NCBI GenBank assembly: GCA_028714735.1
Contig: JAQTLU010000019.1
Location: 1-57,424 of the forward strand
DNA from: Gallionellaceae bacterium
GTDB lineage: Bacteria; Pseudomonadota; Gammaproteobacteria; Burkholderiales; Thiobacillaceae
Direction of reading: 5' to 3'
DNA length: 57,424 bases
Numbering within the stretch: position 1 is the stretch's first letter; every line of letters starts with the position of its first letter. Under the pieces are notes generated by a model. The model saw nothing but the letters and a program-made list of their open reading frames with translations, was not told the origin of the DNA and searched no databases. Positions 8,838 through 17,129 of the stretch are shown piece by piece. The translations under genes and the position numbers were made by a program.

Positions 8838-9303
8838 GCCGCCACCCCCGGATCAGGCTACGGATCTGCTCGCAGGCCTCGGGCACTGCGGCCGCGACCG
8901 GTCCGGTGGGGTCGTCGCCCCAGTCGACCTTCGCGGGCTGGATGGCGACCAGCGCCCTTTGCGCCGGCCAGGTGTCGGTCAGTCTGGCGATGCTCATCAG
9001 GTCGGTCAGGCCGACCTCGTGCACGCTGGATTTGCGGTTGCCGAGCAGGAAGCTGTCCATCTCGATGCTCTCGAACACCCGGACCGTGCCGGGCAGGGCG
9101 TCCAACTGGGCGGCATCGACCACGATCAAGGCCCCGGCATCGGCGATCGGGCCGGCCAGCGTGAAGCTCAGGGTACCGCCGTCAAGCAGTTCGATCTCTT
9201 CGTCGTCGGGGGAACCGTGATTGGCCAGGGCCTGAATGACATGTACGCCGACACCCTCGTCGGACAGCAAGGTATTGCCTATGCCCAGGATCAGAATTTT
9301 CAT
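8824..9303 (-). CDS. Hydrogenase maturation protease (HyaD/HupD family)
   Basis: Nickel-dependent endopeptidase that trims the C-terminal tail of the large subunit after NiFe insertion. The N terminus has the family signature ILGIGNTLLSDEGVGVHV with the first conserved acidic metal ligand, and a later DAAQLD supplies a second acidic residue in the expected place. Its 159 residues are typical. It is the first gene of the minus-strand operon and probably acts on the 15-residue tail of HynL encoded at the operon's other end. The start at 9301-9303 faces the divergent hypC promoter region. Confidence 0.93.
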   Translation of the reverse strand: MKILILGIGNTLLSDEGVGVHVIQALANHGSPDDEEIELLDGGTLSFTLAGPIADAGALIVVDAAQLDALPGTVRVFESIEMDSFLLGNRKSSVHEVGLTDLMSIARLTDTWPAQRALVAIQPAKVDWGDDPTGPVAAAVPEACEQIRSLIRGWRHGAA

Positions 9304-9448
9304 GTATTTACGCTAGCAAGGCATGGCGTGAATACGAATTGAAAACTTCAATATCCCAAATTGCTTATCAAAGAATTGATATAAATATATCGTTATTCGC
9401 TGATATGCTTATTCTTATATCGACTCCAGCCTCGCCTATACTGCTGCC
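9304..9448. promoter_or_regulatory. Divergent hydrogenase/hyp promoter region with two palindromes
   Basis: This AT-rich 145-base gap separates the hydrogenase operon (minus) from hypCABD (plus), so both promoters should lie here. Two palindromes stand out. One is ATTGAAAACTTCAAT at 9338-9352 (6-base arms, 3-base spacer). The other is TATCAAAGAATTGATA at 9366-9381 (6-base arms, 4-base spacer). The second has the half-sites of an FNR box in reversed order, so it is not a standard FNR site. A further dyad, GATATA-AA-TATATC, overlaps at 9378-9391. A TATACT hexamer lies at 9437-9442, close to the hypC start. No convincing sigma-54 element was found. Confidence 0.55.
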
Positions 9449-9694
9449 ATGTGCCTCGCCATCCCCATGCAAATCGAAGCCATCGAAGGCTATCTCGCCC
9501 GCTGCCAGGCCAAGGGTGTCTGGCGCGATGTCTCGCTGTTCATGATGCAGGACGAAATGCCCAAGGTCGGCGACTATGTCATGGTCCACGTCGGCTATGC
9601 CATCCAGACCATGACCGAGGCCGAGGCCCGCTCGTCCTGGGAACTGTTCGACGAACTGCTGTGCGAGACGGACGTCCCTCCCGAACATGCATGA
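9449..9694 (+). CDS. hypC: HypC/HupF hydrogenase maturation chaperone
   Basis: Small chaperone that, with HypD, carries iron bearing CN and CO ligands to the large subunit. The essential N-terminal MCLAIP motif is present, with Cys2 as the iron-binding residue. The 81-residue length is standard. It opens the plus-strand hyp operon and overlaps hypA by 8 bases. There is no clear Shine-Dalgarno upstream, and a TATACT hexamer ends only 6 bases before the ATG. Confidence 0.95.
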   Translation: MCLAIPMQIEAIEGYLARCQAKGVWRDVSLFMMQDEMPKVGDYVMVHVGYAIQTMTEAEARSSWELFDELLCETDVPPEHA

Positions 9695-10049
9695 GTTGTC
9701 CGTCGCCCAGGCCCTGGTCGACCAGGTCGAGGATCTGGCTCGGCAACACGGGGCGACCGGGGTCCACCTGATCCGGGTCCGCATCGGCCCGCTGGCCGGG
9801 GTGGTGGCCGAGTTGCTGGGCACCGCCTTCCCGCTTGCCGCCGCCGGCGGGCGTGCGGAATTCGCCCGGCTGGAATGGGTCGAAGCCCCGATCCGGGTAC
9901 GTTGCCGGACCTGCGGTGCGGAGACCGAGGCGCAAGCCAACAAGCTGGTCTGCGGCGCCTGCGGCGACTGGCAGACCGAGGTCGTTTCCGGCGACGAGTT
10001 GATCCTGGAAACGGTCGAGTTGGACATTCCGGAACGAATAGAGGGCTGA
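9687..10049 (+). CDS. hypA: HypA nickel-insertion metallochaperone
   Basis: Delivers nickel to the hydrogenase large subunit together with HypB. The start MHELSVAQAL supplies the N-terminal nickel site (Met1, His2, Glu3). A zinc site is formed by two CxxC pairs (CRTCG near residue 73 and CGACG near 90). The product is 120 residues, slightly longer than usual because of the tail. The start overlaps the end of hypC by 8 bases, and hypB begins 2 bases after the stop, so the three are translationally linked. Confidence 0.95.
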   Translation: MHELSVAQALVDQVEDLARQHGATGVHLIRVRIGPLAGVVAELLGTAFPLAAAGGRAEFARLEWVEAPIRVRCRTCGAETEAQANKLVCGACGDWQTEVVSGDELILETVELDIPERIEG

Positions 10050-10051
10050 AC

Positions 10052-10870
10052 ATGTGCGACACCTGCGGCTGCAACGTCACGCCGGGCAATGTGAAATTCG
10101 CCTACAAGCCGGTCGAACCCGGCGCCACCACCATCTCGGTGCTGCAAGGCTTATTGAAGAAAAACGACGACCAGGCCGATCATAACCGCGCCCATTTCGA
10201 CGCCCGCGGCATCCTGACGGTCAACCTGATGTCCTCGCCGGGTTCCGGCAAGACCGCGCTCCTGGAGGCCACCATCAAGGCGCTCAAGAGCGAGTTCAGG
10301 ATCGCCGTGATCGAGGGCGACCTGGAGACCGAAAACGACGCCGAGCGCATCCGCGCCCAGGGCGTGCCGGCGCACCAGATCGTCACCGGTACCGCCTGCC
10401 ATCTCGACGCCCACATGGTCCACGACGCCCTGCACCAGATGGACCTGAGCGGCATCGACCTACTGTTCGTCGAGAACGTCGGCAACCTGGTCTGCCCGGC
10501 CAGCTTCGACCTCGGCCAGCATGCCAACGTCGCTTTGCTGTCGACCACCGAGGGCGACGACAAGCCGGCCAAGTACCCGGTCATGTTCCGCGGCGCCGAC
10601 GCCGTGGTGATCAGCAAGACCGACCTGCTCGCGGTGCTGGACGATTTCTCGCCGGACAAGGCCGAACGCCATATCCGTGAACTCGCCAACCCGGCCCCGG
10701 TGCTGCGCCTGTCGGCGCGCAAGGGCGAGGGCATGGAGGCCTGGTTCGCCTGGCTGCGCGGCCAGTTGGCGAGCCAGCGCGCCCGCGTTGCCGCCGGCCA
10801 GACCCAACGGCCCACCATCCAGCCGGAAGGCGCCCTGATGCACGGCGCCAGGGCTACCGAGGCCGCATGA
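10052..10870 (+). CDS. hypB: HypB nickel-binding GTPase
   Basis: GTPase that powers nickel delivery. The N terminus has the high-affinity nickel motif MCDTCGCN, followed by a linker and the SIMIBI G domain: P-loop SSPGSGKTALLE (about residue 60), an acidic switch at EGDLETENDAERI, and the guanine-specificity motif SKTDLL. There is no long histidine-rich stretch, so it is unlikely to be a nickel store. I use the ATG at 10052, which restores the CxxCGC motif; the open frame extends upstream only as a shadow of hypA. The end overlaps hypD by 4 bases. Confidence 0.95.
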   Translation: MCDTCGCNVTPGNVKFAYKPVEPGATTISVLQGLLKKNDDQADHNRAHFDARGILTVNLMSSPGSGKTALLEATIKALKSEFRIAVIEGDLETENDAERIRAQGVPAHQIVTGTACHLDAHMVHDALHQMDLSGIDLLFVENVGNLVCPASFDLGQHANVALLSTTEGDDKPAKYPVMFRGADAVVISKTDLLAVLDDFSPDKAERHIRELANPAPVLRLSARKGEGMEAWFAWLRGQLASQRARVAAGQTQRPTIQPEGALMHGARATEAA

Positions 10871-11982
10871 ACGAAGCCCAGGTCTGGCTGGAGAAGATGC
10901 GCGCCCTGGAACTGCCGGGGCGGGTCAAGATCATGAACGTCTGCGGCGGCCATGAACGCTCGATCACCCAGGCCGGCCTGCGCGGCGTCCTTCCGGCCAA
11001 CGTCGAACTGGTGCCCGGCCCCGGCTGCCCGGTCTGCGTCTGCCCCGAGGAAGACATCTACCAGGCCATCCAACTGGCCCTGGTCGACAAGGTCATCCTG
11101 GTCGCCTTCGGCGACATGTTGCGGGTGCCGGTCAACGTCCCCAAGGGTGAGATCCGCTCGCTGGTCGAGGCCCAGGCCGCCGGCGCCGACGTGCGTCCGA
11201 TCGCCAGCCCGACCGAGGCCCGCAAAATCGCCCTCGACAACCCCGGCAAACCGGTCGTCTTCTTCGCCGCCGGCTTCGAGACCACCACCGCCCCGGTCGC
11301 CGCGGCCATCGCCGAAGGCCTGTCGGACAACCTGTCCATCCTGCTGTCCGGCCGCCTGACCTGGCCGGCGGTCGCCATGCTGCTCGACTCCGGCACGCCC
11401 GGCTTCGACGCCCTGGTCGCGCCCGGCCACGTCGCCACCATCATGGGGCCGGAGGAATGGCAGTTCGTGGTCGACCGGCACCACCTGCCCACCGCCGTGG
11501 CCGGCTTCCTGCCGGAATCGCTGCTCGCCGCGTTTTATTCGGTTTTGCGCCAGTTCGTCGACGGCAAGCACTTCCTCGACAACTGCTATCTGGAAGTCGC
11601 CCACCCGAGCGGCAACCCCACGGCTCAGCGCCTGCTCGCGAAGACCCTCGATGTGGTCGACGCCAACTGGCGCGGCATCGGCATCATCCCGAACTCGGGC
11701 TATGCCCTGAAGCCTGAATACGCCGCCTGGGACGCCCGCCGCATCTACCCCGACCATGCCGACCCGAAGCGCCGCCGCATCGGTGAGATGCCGCCCGGCT
11801 GCGACTGCGCCAAGGTCGTCCTGGGCAAGATCTACCCCAACCAGTGCCGCCTGTACGGCAAGGCCTGCACGCCGCGCAACCCGGTCGGCCCCTGCATGGT
11901 CTCCGATGAGGGCGCCTGCCGGATCTGGTGGTCCAGCGGCGTGCGCGAGGCGGAAACCGCCACCGAACAACCCGATTTTTAG
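10867..11982 (+). CDS. hypD: HypD iron-sulfur scaffold for the Fe(CN)2CO group
   Basis: Assembles the Fe(CN)2CO unit with HypC and HypE. Family hallmarks are visible: NVCGGHERS near residue 24, GPGCPVCVCP near 53, and the C-terminal 4Fe-4S region with PPGCDCAKV, PNQCRLYGKACTP and GPCMVSDEGACRI. At 371 residues it is complete. The start overlaps hypB by 4 bases (ATGA). Confidence 0.97.
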   Translation: MNEAQVWLEKMRALELPGRVKIMNVCGGHERSITQAGLRGVLPANVELVPGPGCPVCVCPEEDIYQAIQLALVDKVILVAFGDMLRVPVNVPKGEIRSLVEAQAAGADVRPIASPTEARKIALDNPGKPVVFFAAGFETTTAPVAAAIAEGLSDNLSILLSGRLTWPAVAMLLDSGTPGFDALVAPGHVATIMGPEEWQFVVDRHHLPTAVAGFLPESLLAAFYSVLRQFVDGKHFLDNCYLEVAHPSGNPTAQRLLAKTLDVVDANWRGIGIIPNSGYALKPEYAAWDARRIYPDHADPKRRRIGEMPPGCDCAKVVLGKIYPNQCRLYGKACTPRNPVGPCMVSDEGACRIWWSSGVREAETATEQPDF

Positions 11983-12018
11983 CCTGTGACGCCCCCCCTT
12001 CAAACCGGAGATTCGCCC

Positions 12019-12216
12019 ATGCAAGACCCCAAGCAACGCACCCATTTCTGGATCGGCAACGGCATGCTCGCCGGCGCACTGGCCACCCTGTTCTTCCTGG
12101 GCCCGCTGTCCGAACTCCTGGGCATCGGCGCCATGGTGCTGTGGATGGCCCTGGCCGGCATCGGCATGTATTTCATCATGCTGGACAAAGGACCGAAGAC
12201 GGATCATCTGGACTGA
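12019..12216 (+). CDS. Small two-helix membrane protein after hypD
   Basis: An unrecognised 65-residue protein with two predicted membrane helices (GMLAGALATLFFLGPLSELL and AMVLWMALAGIGMYFIML) and charged ends. I chose the ATG at 12019 because CCGGAG precedes it at suitable spacing; an upstream start at 11986 is possible. It lies 36 bases after hypD on the same strand and is likely the last gene of the hypCABD operon. No function can be assigned; association with the membrane-bound hydrogenase is only a guess from position. Confidence 0.65.
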   Translation: MQDPKQRTHFWIGNGMLAGALATLFFLGPLSELLGIGAMVLWMALAGIGMYFIMLDKGPKTDHLD

Positions 12217-12234
12217 CCCAGCGTACGCCCGGCA

Positions 12235-12292
12235 CTCCCGCCAGTGGCCGCGGCAGGCTGATTGGCCGTCGCCTGACCGTTAGTGGCGGGAG
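12235..12292. terminator. Long-loop inverted repeat between convergent genes
   Basis: CTCCCGCCA (12235-12243) and TGGCGGGAG (12284-12292) form nine perfect pairs around a GC-rich 40-base loop. They lie between the end of the hyp operon and the convergent orphan gene. This could act as a bidirectional terminator, but there is no T-run. Confidence 0.35.
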
Positions 12293-12295
12293 GGG

Positions 12296-12994
12296 TTAGA
12301 ACTCCGATCCGGACAATTTGGCCAGTTGCGGCTTAAGCCCGGCAATCGGGGACGGCACACCCGCCTCGGCATAGAAATATTCGAGAAATTCCACCGTCGA
12401 CCTGATCGCCCAGGCGGCAAAGCTGTATGACGCCCAGGCGCGCGGCAACACCGGCTCGTCCGGAAAGAAAACAGACGATTCGAACTTGTCGTGGAGGATG
12501 AATGACAGCTTGTCGTAGAGTTCCAGTTCATCCCGATGCTGGTTGAGCAGCTGATCGACGACCTTGTTGCGTAGCTTGATCAGCGCATCGACGTTTTGCA
12601 CTGGCGCCACGCTGTAATCGAGCGGCTTGCCGACGCAAATTTCCAAGGCGTTTGAATATTTTCGCAGTATGTCCTCCATGCCGACGGGTTCGGTCTGCCT
12701 GTCTGCGGCGGTGGCAGCATGGCCTGCGACCGGATTGACGCAGTCGTCGATGTACAGCCTGTCCGCGCAATCGTCCAGAAACAGCACCGTCAATGCCGCG
12801 ACACCGAGCGAACTGTGCAGGATCTCCGCCCAGAACGCACCGAATGGTTTGCCGGCGTTCTCCTGCTCGATCTGTGCCAGTTTCGATGAGTACTGACAGG
12901 CGGACTGGAGATGATGAAGGGCCAGATGCGCATGCATATCTGCCGTGGCGGCCTTGACCGCACTCGCTTGCTGATAGGCGCAAAGGTCGATCAT
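12296..12994 (-). CDS. Orphan soluble protein, function unknown
   Basis: I do not recognise this 232-residue protein. It is acidic, mostly helical in character, lacks a signal peptide and membrane segments, and carries five scattered cysteines. It lies in a patch with lower GC than the flanking hyp genes and separates hypCABD from hypFE. The ATG at 12992-12994 is preceded by GGAGG about 11 bases upstream; an ATG six codons earlier (13012) is open but has no ribosome binding site. It is transcribed against the hyp genes, so it is probably unrelated cargo rather than a maturation factor. Confidence 0.65.
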   Translation of the reverse strand: MIDLCAYQQASAVKAATADMHAHLALHHLQSACQYSSKLAQIEQENAGKPFGAFWAEILHSSLGVAALTVLFLDDCADRLYIDDCVNPVAGHAATAADRQTEPVGMEDILRKYSNALEICVGKPLDYSVAPVQNVDALIKLRNKVVDQLLNQHRDELELYDKLSFILHDKFESSVFFPDEPVLPRAWASYSFAAWAIRSTVEFLEYFYAEAGVPSPIAGLKPQLAKLSGSEF

Positions 12995-13024
12995 GACAGA
13001 CGATGCCTCCATGAAAGTACGCAA

Positions 13025-13468
13025 ACAAACGCTTCTACACCAGTATCGTCAGACGTGTCTGACCATCTTGCTGCATGCATAGCCACCCCGATTCTTTCGA
13101 TTTTTATCAAGACCACCCATACGCCTGAACGCATCCTTGTCAGTCGCCGGCCGATACGATTCCGGCATCAAGAAACAACGGCACCTCCAACCCATCCAGG
13201 GTTTGAATGGTATCGCCAGATTTATTAACTTATATGCGATAAGTGATAAATGTACATCCAATCCCGTAAAAATTACCATCGCGAATTTGGCAAAAACCAA
13301 AACCCTGACTTTGGCTCCGGCATGACCGGCGGCATGATAGTCTTCATGGATGAGGGCGATTCCCGTTATTGCATCCGGCAGAAAAACCTTGGACATGCGG
13401 CCAGACCGACCACGATGAGCGACCGCCACGAGCCGATAATTGCCGCCCTGGCCGGGTGAATCCAGTAC
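13025..13468. other. Intergenic region before hypF
   Basis: About 440 bases of lower-GC sequence between the orphan gene and hypF. Open frames exist on both strands (13049-13429 minus, 13250-13459 plus), but none shows a domain or a ribosome binding site, and I do not call them. The hypF promoter should be here. No strong sigma-70 pair was found. Confidence 0.4.
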
Positions 13469-15721
13469 ATGACTGAACCCGAAGCCGCTTGCCGCCTCCT
13501 TCTATCCGGCCAGGTGCAGGGGGTGGGTTATCGCCCCTTTGTCTACCGGCTGGCGCACCAGATGGGTATCAAGGGCTGGGTGCAGAACGCCACCGGTGCG
13601 GTGGCAATTCATGCTGAAGGTCCGCAGGCGGCCCTGGCGGCCTTCGCGCACAGCCTGGTCGAACAGGCACCGGCCATCGCCCGGCCCAGACTGATTTCGG
13701 AGACGCCGGCCGCATTCGAGGGCCATGTGGGGTTCGCCATCCTGGCCAGCGACGGCGGCGCCGAGCCGGACATCCACGTGCCGCCGGACTATTTCACCTG
13801 CGACGACTGCCTGCGCGAGTTGCGCGACCCGGCCGACCGGCGGCACGGCTATGCCTTCATCAACTGCACCCAGTGCGGCCCCCGCTACACCCTGATCACC
13901 GCCCTGCCCTACGACCGGCCCAACACCAGCATGGCCGGGTTCCCGCTCTGCCCCGACTGCCGCAAGGAGTACGAGGACCCGTTGAACCGGCGCTTCCATG
14001 CCGAGCCGGTGGCCTGCCCGGTGTGCGGGCCGCACCTGGACTTCGTCGATGCACAAGGCAAGCTGACCGGCGACGAGGCCACCCTGGCCGCCGCCGTGGC
14101 CGTGTTGAAGGCGGGCGGCATCGTGGCGGTGAAGGGCGTCGGCGGCTACCACCTGATGTGCGACGCCGCCAACGACCGTGCGGTGGCCGAACTGCGCCGG
14201 CGCAAGCCCCGGCCGGCCAAGCCGCTGGCGGTGATGTTCCCGGCCGATGGCGGCCTGCTGGCCAGGAGCGTCCATCTTGCGCCTGAAGCGGAAGCGCTGC
14301 TGAAGTCGCCGGCGCGCCCGATCGTGCTGCTGGCGGTCGCCGACCCGCATGTCCTGTCGTCCCTCATCGCGCCCGGCCTCGCCGAGGTCGGCTGCCTGCT
14401 GCCCTACTCGCCCCTGCATCACCTGCTCCTGGAACGCTTCGGCGGCCCGCTGGTGGCCACCTCGGGCAACATCAGCGGCGAACCGGTGCTGACCGACAAC
14501 GAGGAGGCACAGACCCGGCTGGCCGCGATCGCCGATGCCTTCCTGCATCACGACCGCCCCATCGTGCGGCCGGCCGACGATGCGGTGTTCCGGGTCATCG
14601 CCGGCAAGCCGCGGCCGATCCGCCTGGGCCGGGGCGTGGCGCCGCTGGAACTGGACCTGGCCGAACCCGTGCCGGAACCGCTGCTGGCCCTGGGCAGCCA
14701 CATGAAGAACGCCATCTGCCTGGCCTGGGGCCGGCGTGCGGTGATCTCGCCGCACATCGGCGAGCTGGGCGCGCCGCGCAGCCTGGAGACCCTGGCGCGG
14801 GTGGCCGAGGACCTGCAACAGCTATACCGGGTACGCGCCACGCGCCTGTTGCTGGACGGTCACCCCGGCTACGGCTACCGGCAGTGGGCACGCGACAGCG
14901 GCCTGCCGACGGCGGAGGTCTGGCACCACCAGGCCCATGCCTCGGCCCTGGCCTGGGAGGTCCCGGAGGTGAAGGACTGGATCGTGTTTACCTGGGACGG
15001 CGTCGGCCTGGGCGAGGACGGCACGATCTGGGGCGGCGAGGCCTTTACCGGCGCACCGGGCCGCTGGCACCGGGCCGCCAGTCTGCGTTCGTTCCGGCTG
15101 CCGGGGGGCGACAAGGCCGGACGGCAGCCCTGGCGTTCTGCCGCCGCCCTGCTCTGGGAGGCCGGCCGGCCGGCCGCCTTCGCGCCGGACCTGCTCAGGC
15201 AGGCCTGGGAGCGCGGCATCAACAGCCCGGCCAGCAGTGCGGCCGGCCGCCTGTTCGACGCCGCGGCGGCCCTGATCGGGGTGTGCAGCCAGGCCAGCTT
15301 CGAGGGCGAGGGTCCGATGCGGCTGGAGGCACTGGCCGCCGGGCACATTCAGACGACCACCGCCGGGGCCGGTCCGGCATTGCCGCTGGCCAGGGACGCC
15401 ACCGGCGTTTGGCGGGCGGACTGGGCGCCCCTGCTGGCCATGCTGACCGATGAATCGCTCACCCAGGGCGAGCGCGCCCGGCACTTCCACCAGGCCATGG
15501 CCGACAGCCTGGTCGACCAGGCCGTGCGACTGCGCGAGGAGACCGGCGTCGCCGACGTCGGCCTCACCGGCGGCGTATTCCAGAACCGCCTGCTCACCGA
15601 ACTGGCCTTGGCCGGTCTGGCCGCGGCGGGTTTCCATGTCCATCCAGGCGAGCGTATCCCGGTCAACGATGCCGGTGTAAGCTTCGGCCAAATCATAGAG
15701 TACCTAGCCCGACATGAATGA
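13469..15721 (+). CDS. hypF: HypF carbamoyltransferase for hydrogenase CN ligands
   Basis: Turns carbamoyl phosphate and ATP into carbamoyl-AMP and transfers the carbamoyl group to the C-terminal cysteine of HypE. Domains in order: acylphosphatase (GQVQGVGYRPFVYRLA near residue 15), two Zn-finger pairs (CDDCLRE, CTQCGPRYT, CPDCRKEY, CPVCGPH; about 109-185), a YrdC-like domain (about 200-385) and a Kae1-like C-terminal domain with HHQAHASALAW and the metal-site region VNDAGVSFGQ. The 750-residue length is standard. The end overlaps hypE by 8 bases. Confidence 0.97.
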   Translation: MTEPEAACRLLLSGQVQGVGYRPFVYRLAHQMGIKGWVQNATGAVAIHAEGPQAALAAFAHSLVEQAPAIARPRLISETPAAFEGHVGFAILASDGGAEPDIHVPPDYFTCDDCLRELRDPADRRHGYAFINCTQCGPRYTLITALPYDRPNTSMAGFPLCPDCRKEYEDPLNRRFHAEPVACPVCGPHLDFVDAQGKLTGDEATLAAAVAVLKAGGIVAVKGVGGYHLMCDAANDRAVAELRRRKPRPAKPLAVMFPADGGLLARSVHLAPEAEALLKSPARPIVLLAVADPHVLSSLIAPGLAEVGCLLPYSPLHHLLLERFGGPLVATSGNISGEPVLTDNEEAQTRLAAIADAFLHHDRPIVRPADDAVFRVIAGKPRPIRLGRGVAPLELDLAEPVPEPLLALGSHMKNAICLAWGRRAVISPHIGELGAPRSLETLARVAEDLQQLYRVRATRLLLDGHPGYGYRQWARDSGLPTAEVWHHQAHASALAWEVPEVKDWIVFTWDGVGLGEDGTIWGGEAFTGAPGRWHRAASLRSFRLPGGDKAGRQPWRSAAALLWEAGRPAAFAPDLLRQAWERGINSPASSAAGRLFDAAAALIGVCSQASFEGEGPMRLEALAAGHIQTTTAGAGPALPLARDATGVWRADWAPLLAMLTDESLTQGERARHFHQAMADSLVDQAVRLREETGVADVGLTGGVFQNRLLTELALAGLAAAGFHVHPGERIPVNDAGVSFGQIIEYLARHE

Positions 15722-16718
15722 AGATCACATCCTGCTGGCCCACGGCAACGGCGGCCGCTTCATGCGCGAACTGATCGGCGACATCTTCGCCCGCCACCTC
15801 GCCAACCCGGCCCTGGATACCGATGCCGACGCCGTATACCTGCCCGACCTGGCCGGCGACATCCTGGTCACCACCGACGGCTTCACCGTGCAGCCGATCG
15901 AGTTTCCCGGCGGCAACCTCGGCTCCCTGGCCGTGCATGGCGTGGTCAACGACCTCGCCGTGGCCGGGGCGGAGCCACGCTACTTCACCCTCTCGGCGAT
16001 CATCGAGGAGGGCCTGGAAGTGGCCCTGCTCGACCGCCTGATCGCCAGTTTTGCGGCGGCGGCGCGCGAGAACGGCGCCGTCGTGGCGGCGGGCGATACC
16101 AAGGTGGTGCGCCACGGCGAGGGCGGCGGGCTCTATCTCAGCGTGGCCGGCATCGGCGTGCGCCGCGCCACGGTCGAGCTGGGCATGAAGCGCATCGCCC
16201 CGGGCGACGTGGTGCTGGTATCCGGGCCGATCGGTGACCATGGCGTCTCGGTGATGCTGGCGCGCGAGCAGTTCGGCCTGTCGGGCGCGCTGCGCTCCGA
16301 TTCCGCCTCGGTGCTGCCGCTCGCCCGCGCGGTCTGGGACCTGCCCGGCCTGAAGTTCATGCGCGACCCGACCCGGGGCGGCCTGGCCACCGTGTGCCAC
16401 GAGATCGCCCACGCCACCGGCAGCTCGGTGATCCTGCGCCAGGGCGACGTGCCGGTACGCGGCGAGGTGTCGTCGGTGTGCGAAATGCTCGGCTACGACC
16501 CCTATTTCCTGGCCTGCGAGGGCCGTGCGGTGGCGGTCGTGGCGCCGGACGCGGCGGCCGAGGTGCTGGCCCGCTGGCAGTCGCTGCCGGAAGGCGCCGA
16601 GGCCGCCATCATCGGCCGCATCGAGACCGGCGCCGCGCGGCTGATCCTGGAAACGGAACTGGGCGGACGCCGGGTGCTGGAAGAGCTGGAAGACGATCCC
16701 CTGCCGAGGATCTGTTGA
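15714..16718 (+). CDS. hypE: HypE dehydratase forming thiocyanate for the NiFe centre
   Basis: Dehydrates the thiocarboxamide on its own C-terminal cysteine to thiocyanate, the source of the CN ligands. The C terminus ends PRIC, the required acceptor cysteine. The AIR-synthase-like fold is supported by GNGGRFMRELI near the N terminus and SGPIGDHGVSVM in the middle. It is 334 residues and complete. The 8-base overlap with hypF suggests coupled synthesis of the two partners. A plain gap of 87 bases separates it from a convergent small gene. Confidence 0.97.
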   Translation: MNEDHILLAHGNGGRFMRELIGDIFARHLANPALDTDADAVYLPDLAGDILVTTDGFTVQPIEFPGGNLGSLAVHGVVNDLAVAGAEPRYFTLSAIIEEGLEVALLDRLIASFAAAARENGAVVAAGDTKVVRHGEGGGLYLSVAGIGVRRATVELGMKRIAPGDVVLVSGPIGDHGVSVMLAREQFGLSGALRSDSASVLPLARAVWDLPGLKFMRDPTRGGLATVCHEIAHATGSSVILRQGDVPVRGEVSSVCEMLGYDPYFLACEGRAVAVVAPDAAAEVLARWQSLPEGAEAAIIGRIETGAARLILETELGGRRVLEELEDDPLPRIC

Positions 16719-16805
16719 GGCTGCCGCCCAGGCGGGCGCATTCCTGACGCGGCGGTGCTTGCGTCATGCCGGCCGAATCCGTTGCAGACCCGGGCCGGAC
16801 TGGAA

Positions 16806-17060
16806 TTACTCGATCTTTGCCCCCACTACGTGCAGGGCATCGTTGAGGGTTTCTTCCGACAATACGTTGAGGCTTTCGCCGAGCAACTCGGCGGCGTCGA
16901 TGGTTTCCTGGTCGTGCGGCAGGGTGTCGATGTCCAGGTTGGCGACCAGCACGGCGGCGGAACCCGTGACCTGAAGCAACTTCTGGCGCTCCTGCATCAA
17001 CATCTCCAGTTCGTTGCGCAGCAGGGCAATTTCCTGATCGTTCAGGGCGTGGGTGGTCAT
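16806..17060 (-). CDS. Small acidic helical protein, unknown
   Basis: An 84-residue acidic protein, convergent to hypE. The first half (DQEIALLRNELEMLMQERQK) is strongly helical with coiled-coil character; the rest is acidic (DIDTLPHDQETIDAAELLGE). GAGG precedes the ATG at good spacing. It has no cysteines, signal peptide or membrane segment. No function can be assigned. It starts about 70 bases from the divergent HD-GYP-like gene, so the two may share a regulatory region. Confidence 0.6.
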   Translation of the reverse strand: MTTHALNDQEIALLRNELEMLMQERQKLLQVTGSAAVLVANLDIDTLPHDQETIDAAELLGESLNVLSEETLNDALHVVGAKIE

Positions 17061-17129
17061 GCTTTCCTCAGGGGTACTTGAATCACGTATGGAATAATAT
17101 CGTGCATTCCCGCTCCAGGCTTCCTTTTC

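Noticed and set aside
9366-9381. FNR box in the hydrogenase promoter region
   Set aside because: The half-sites are in the reverse order (ATCAA-N4-TTGAT rather than TTGAT-N4-ATCAA).
9304-9448. Sigma-54 promoter for the hydrogenase operon
   Set aside because: A TGGC element exists on the plus strand, but no TTGC follows at the required spacing on either strand.
13049-13459. Open frames upstream of hypF on both strands
   Set aside because: No motif, weak start context, and they overlap each other; more likely non-coding.
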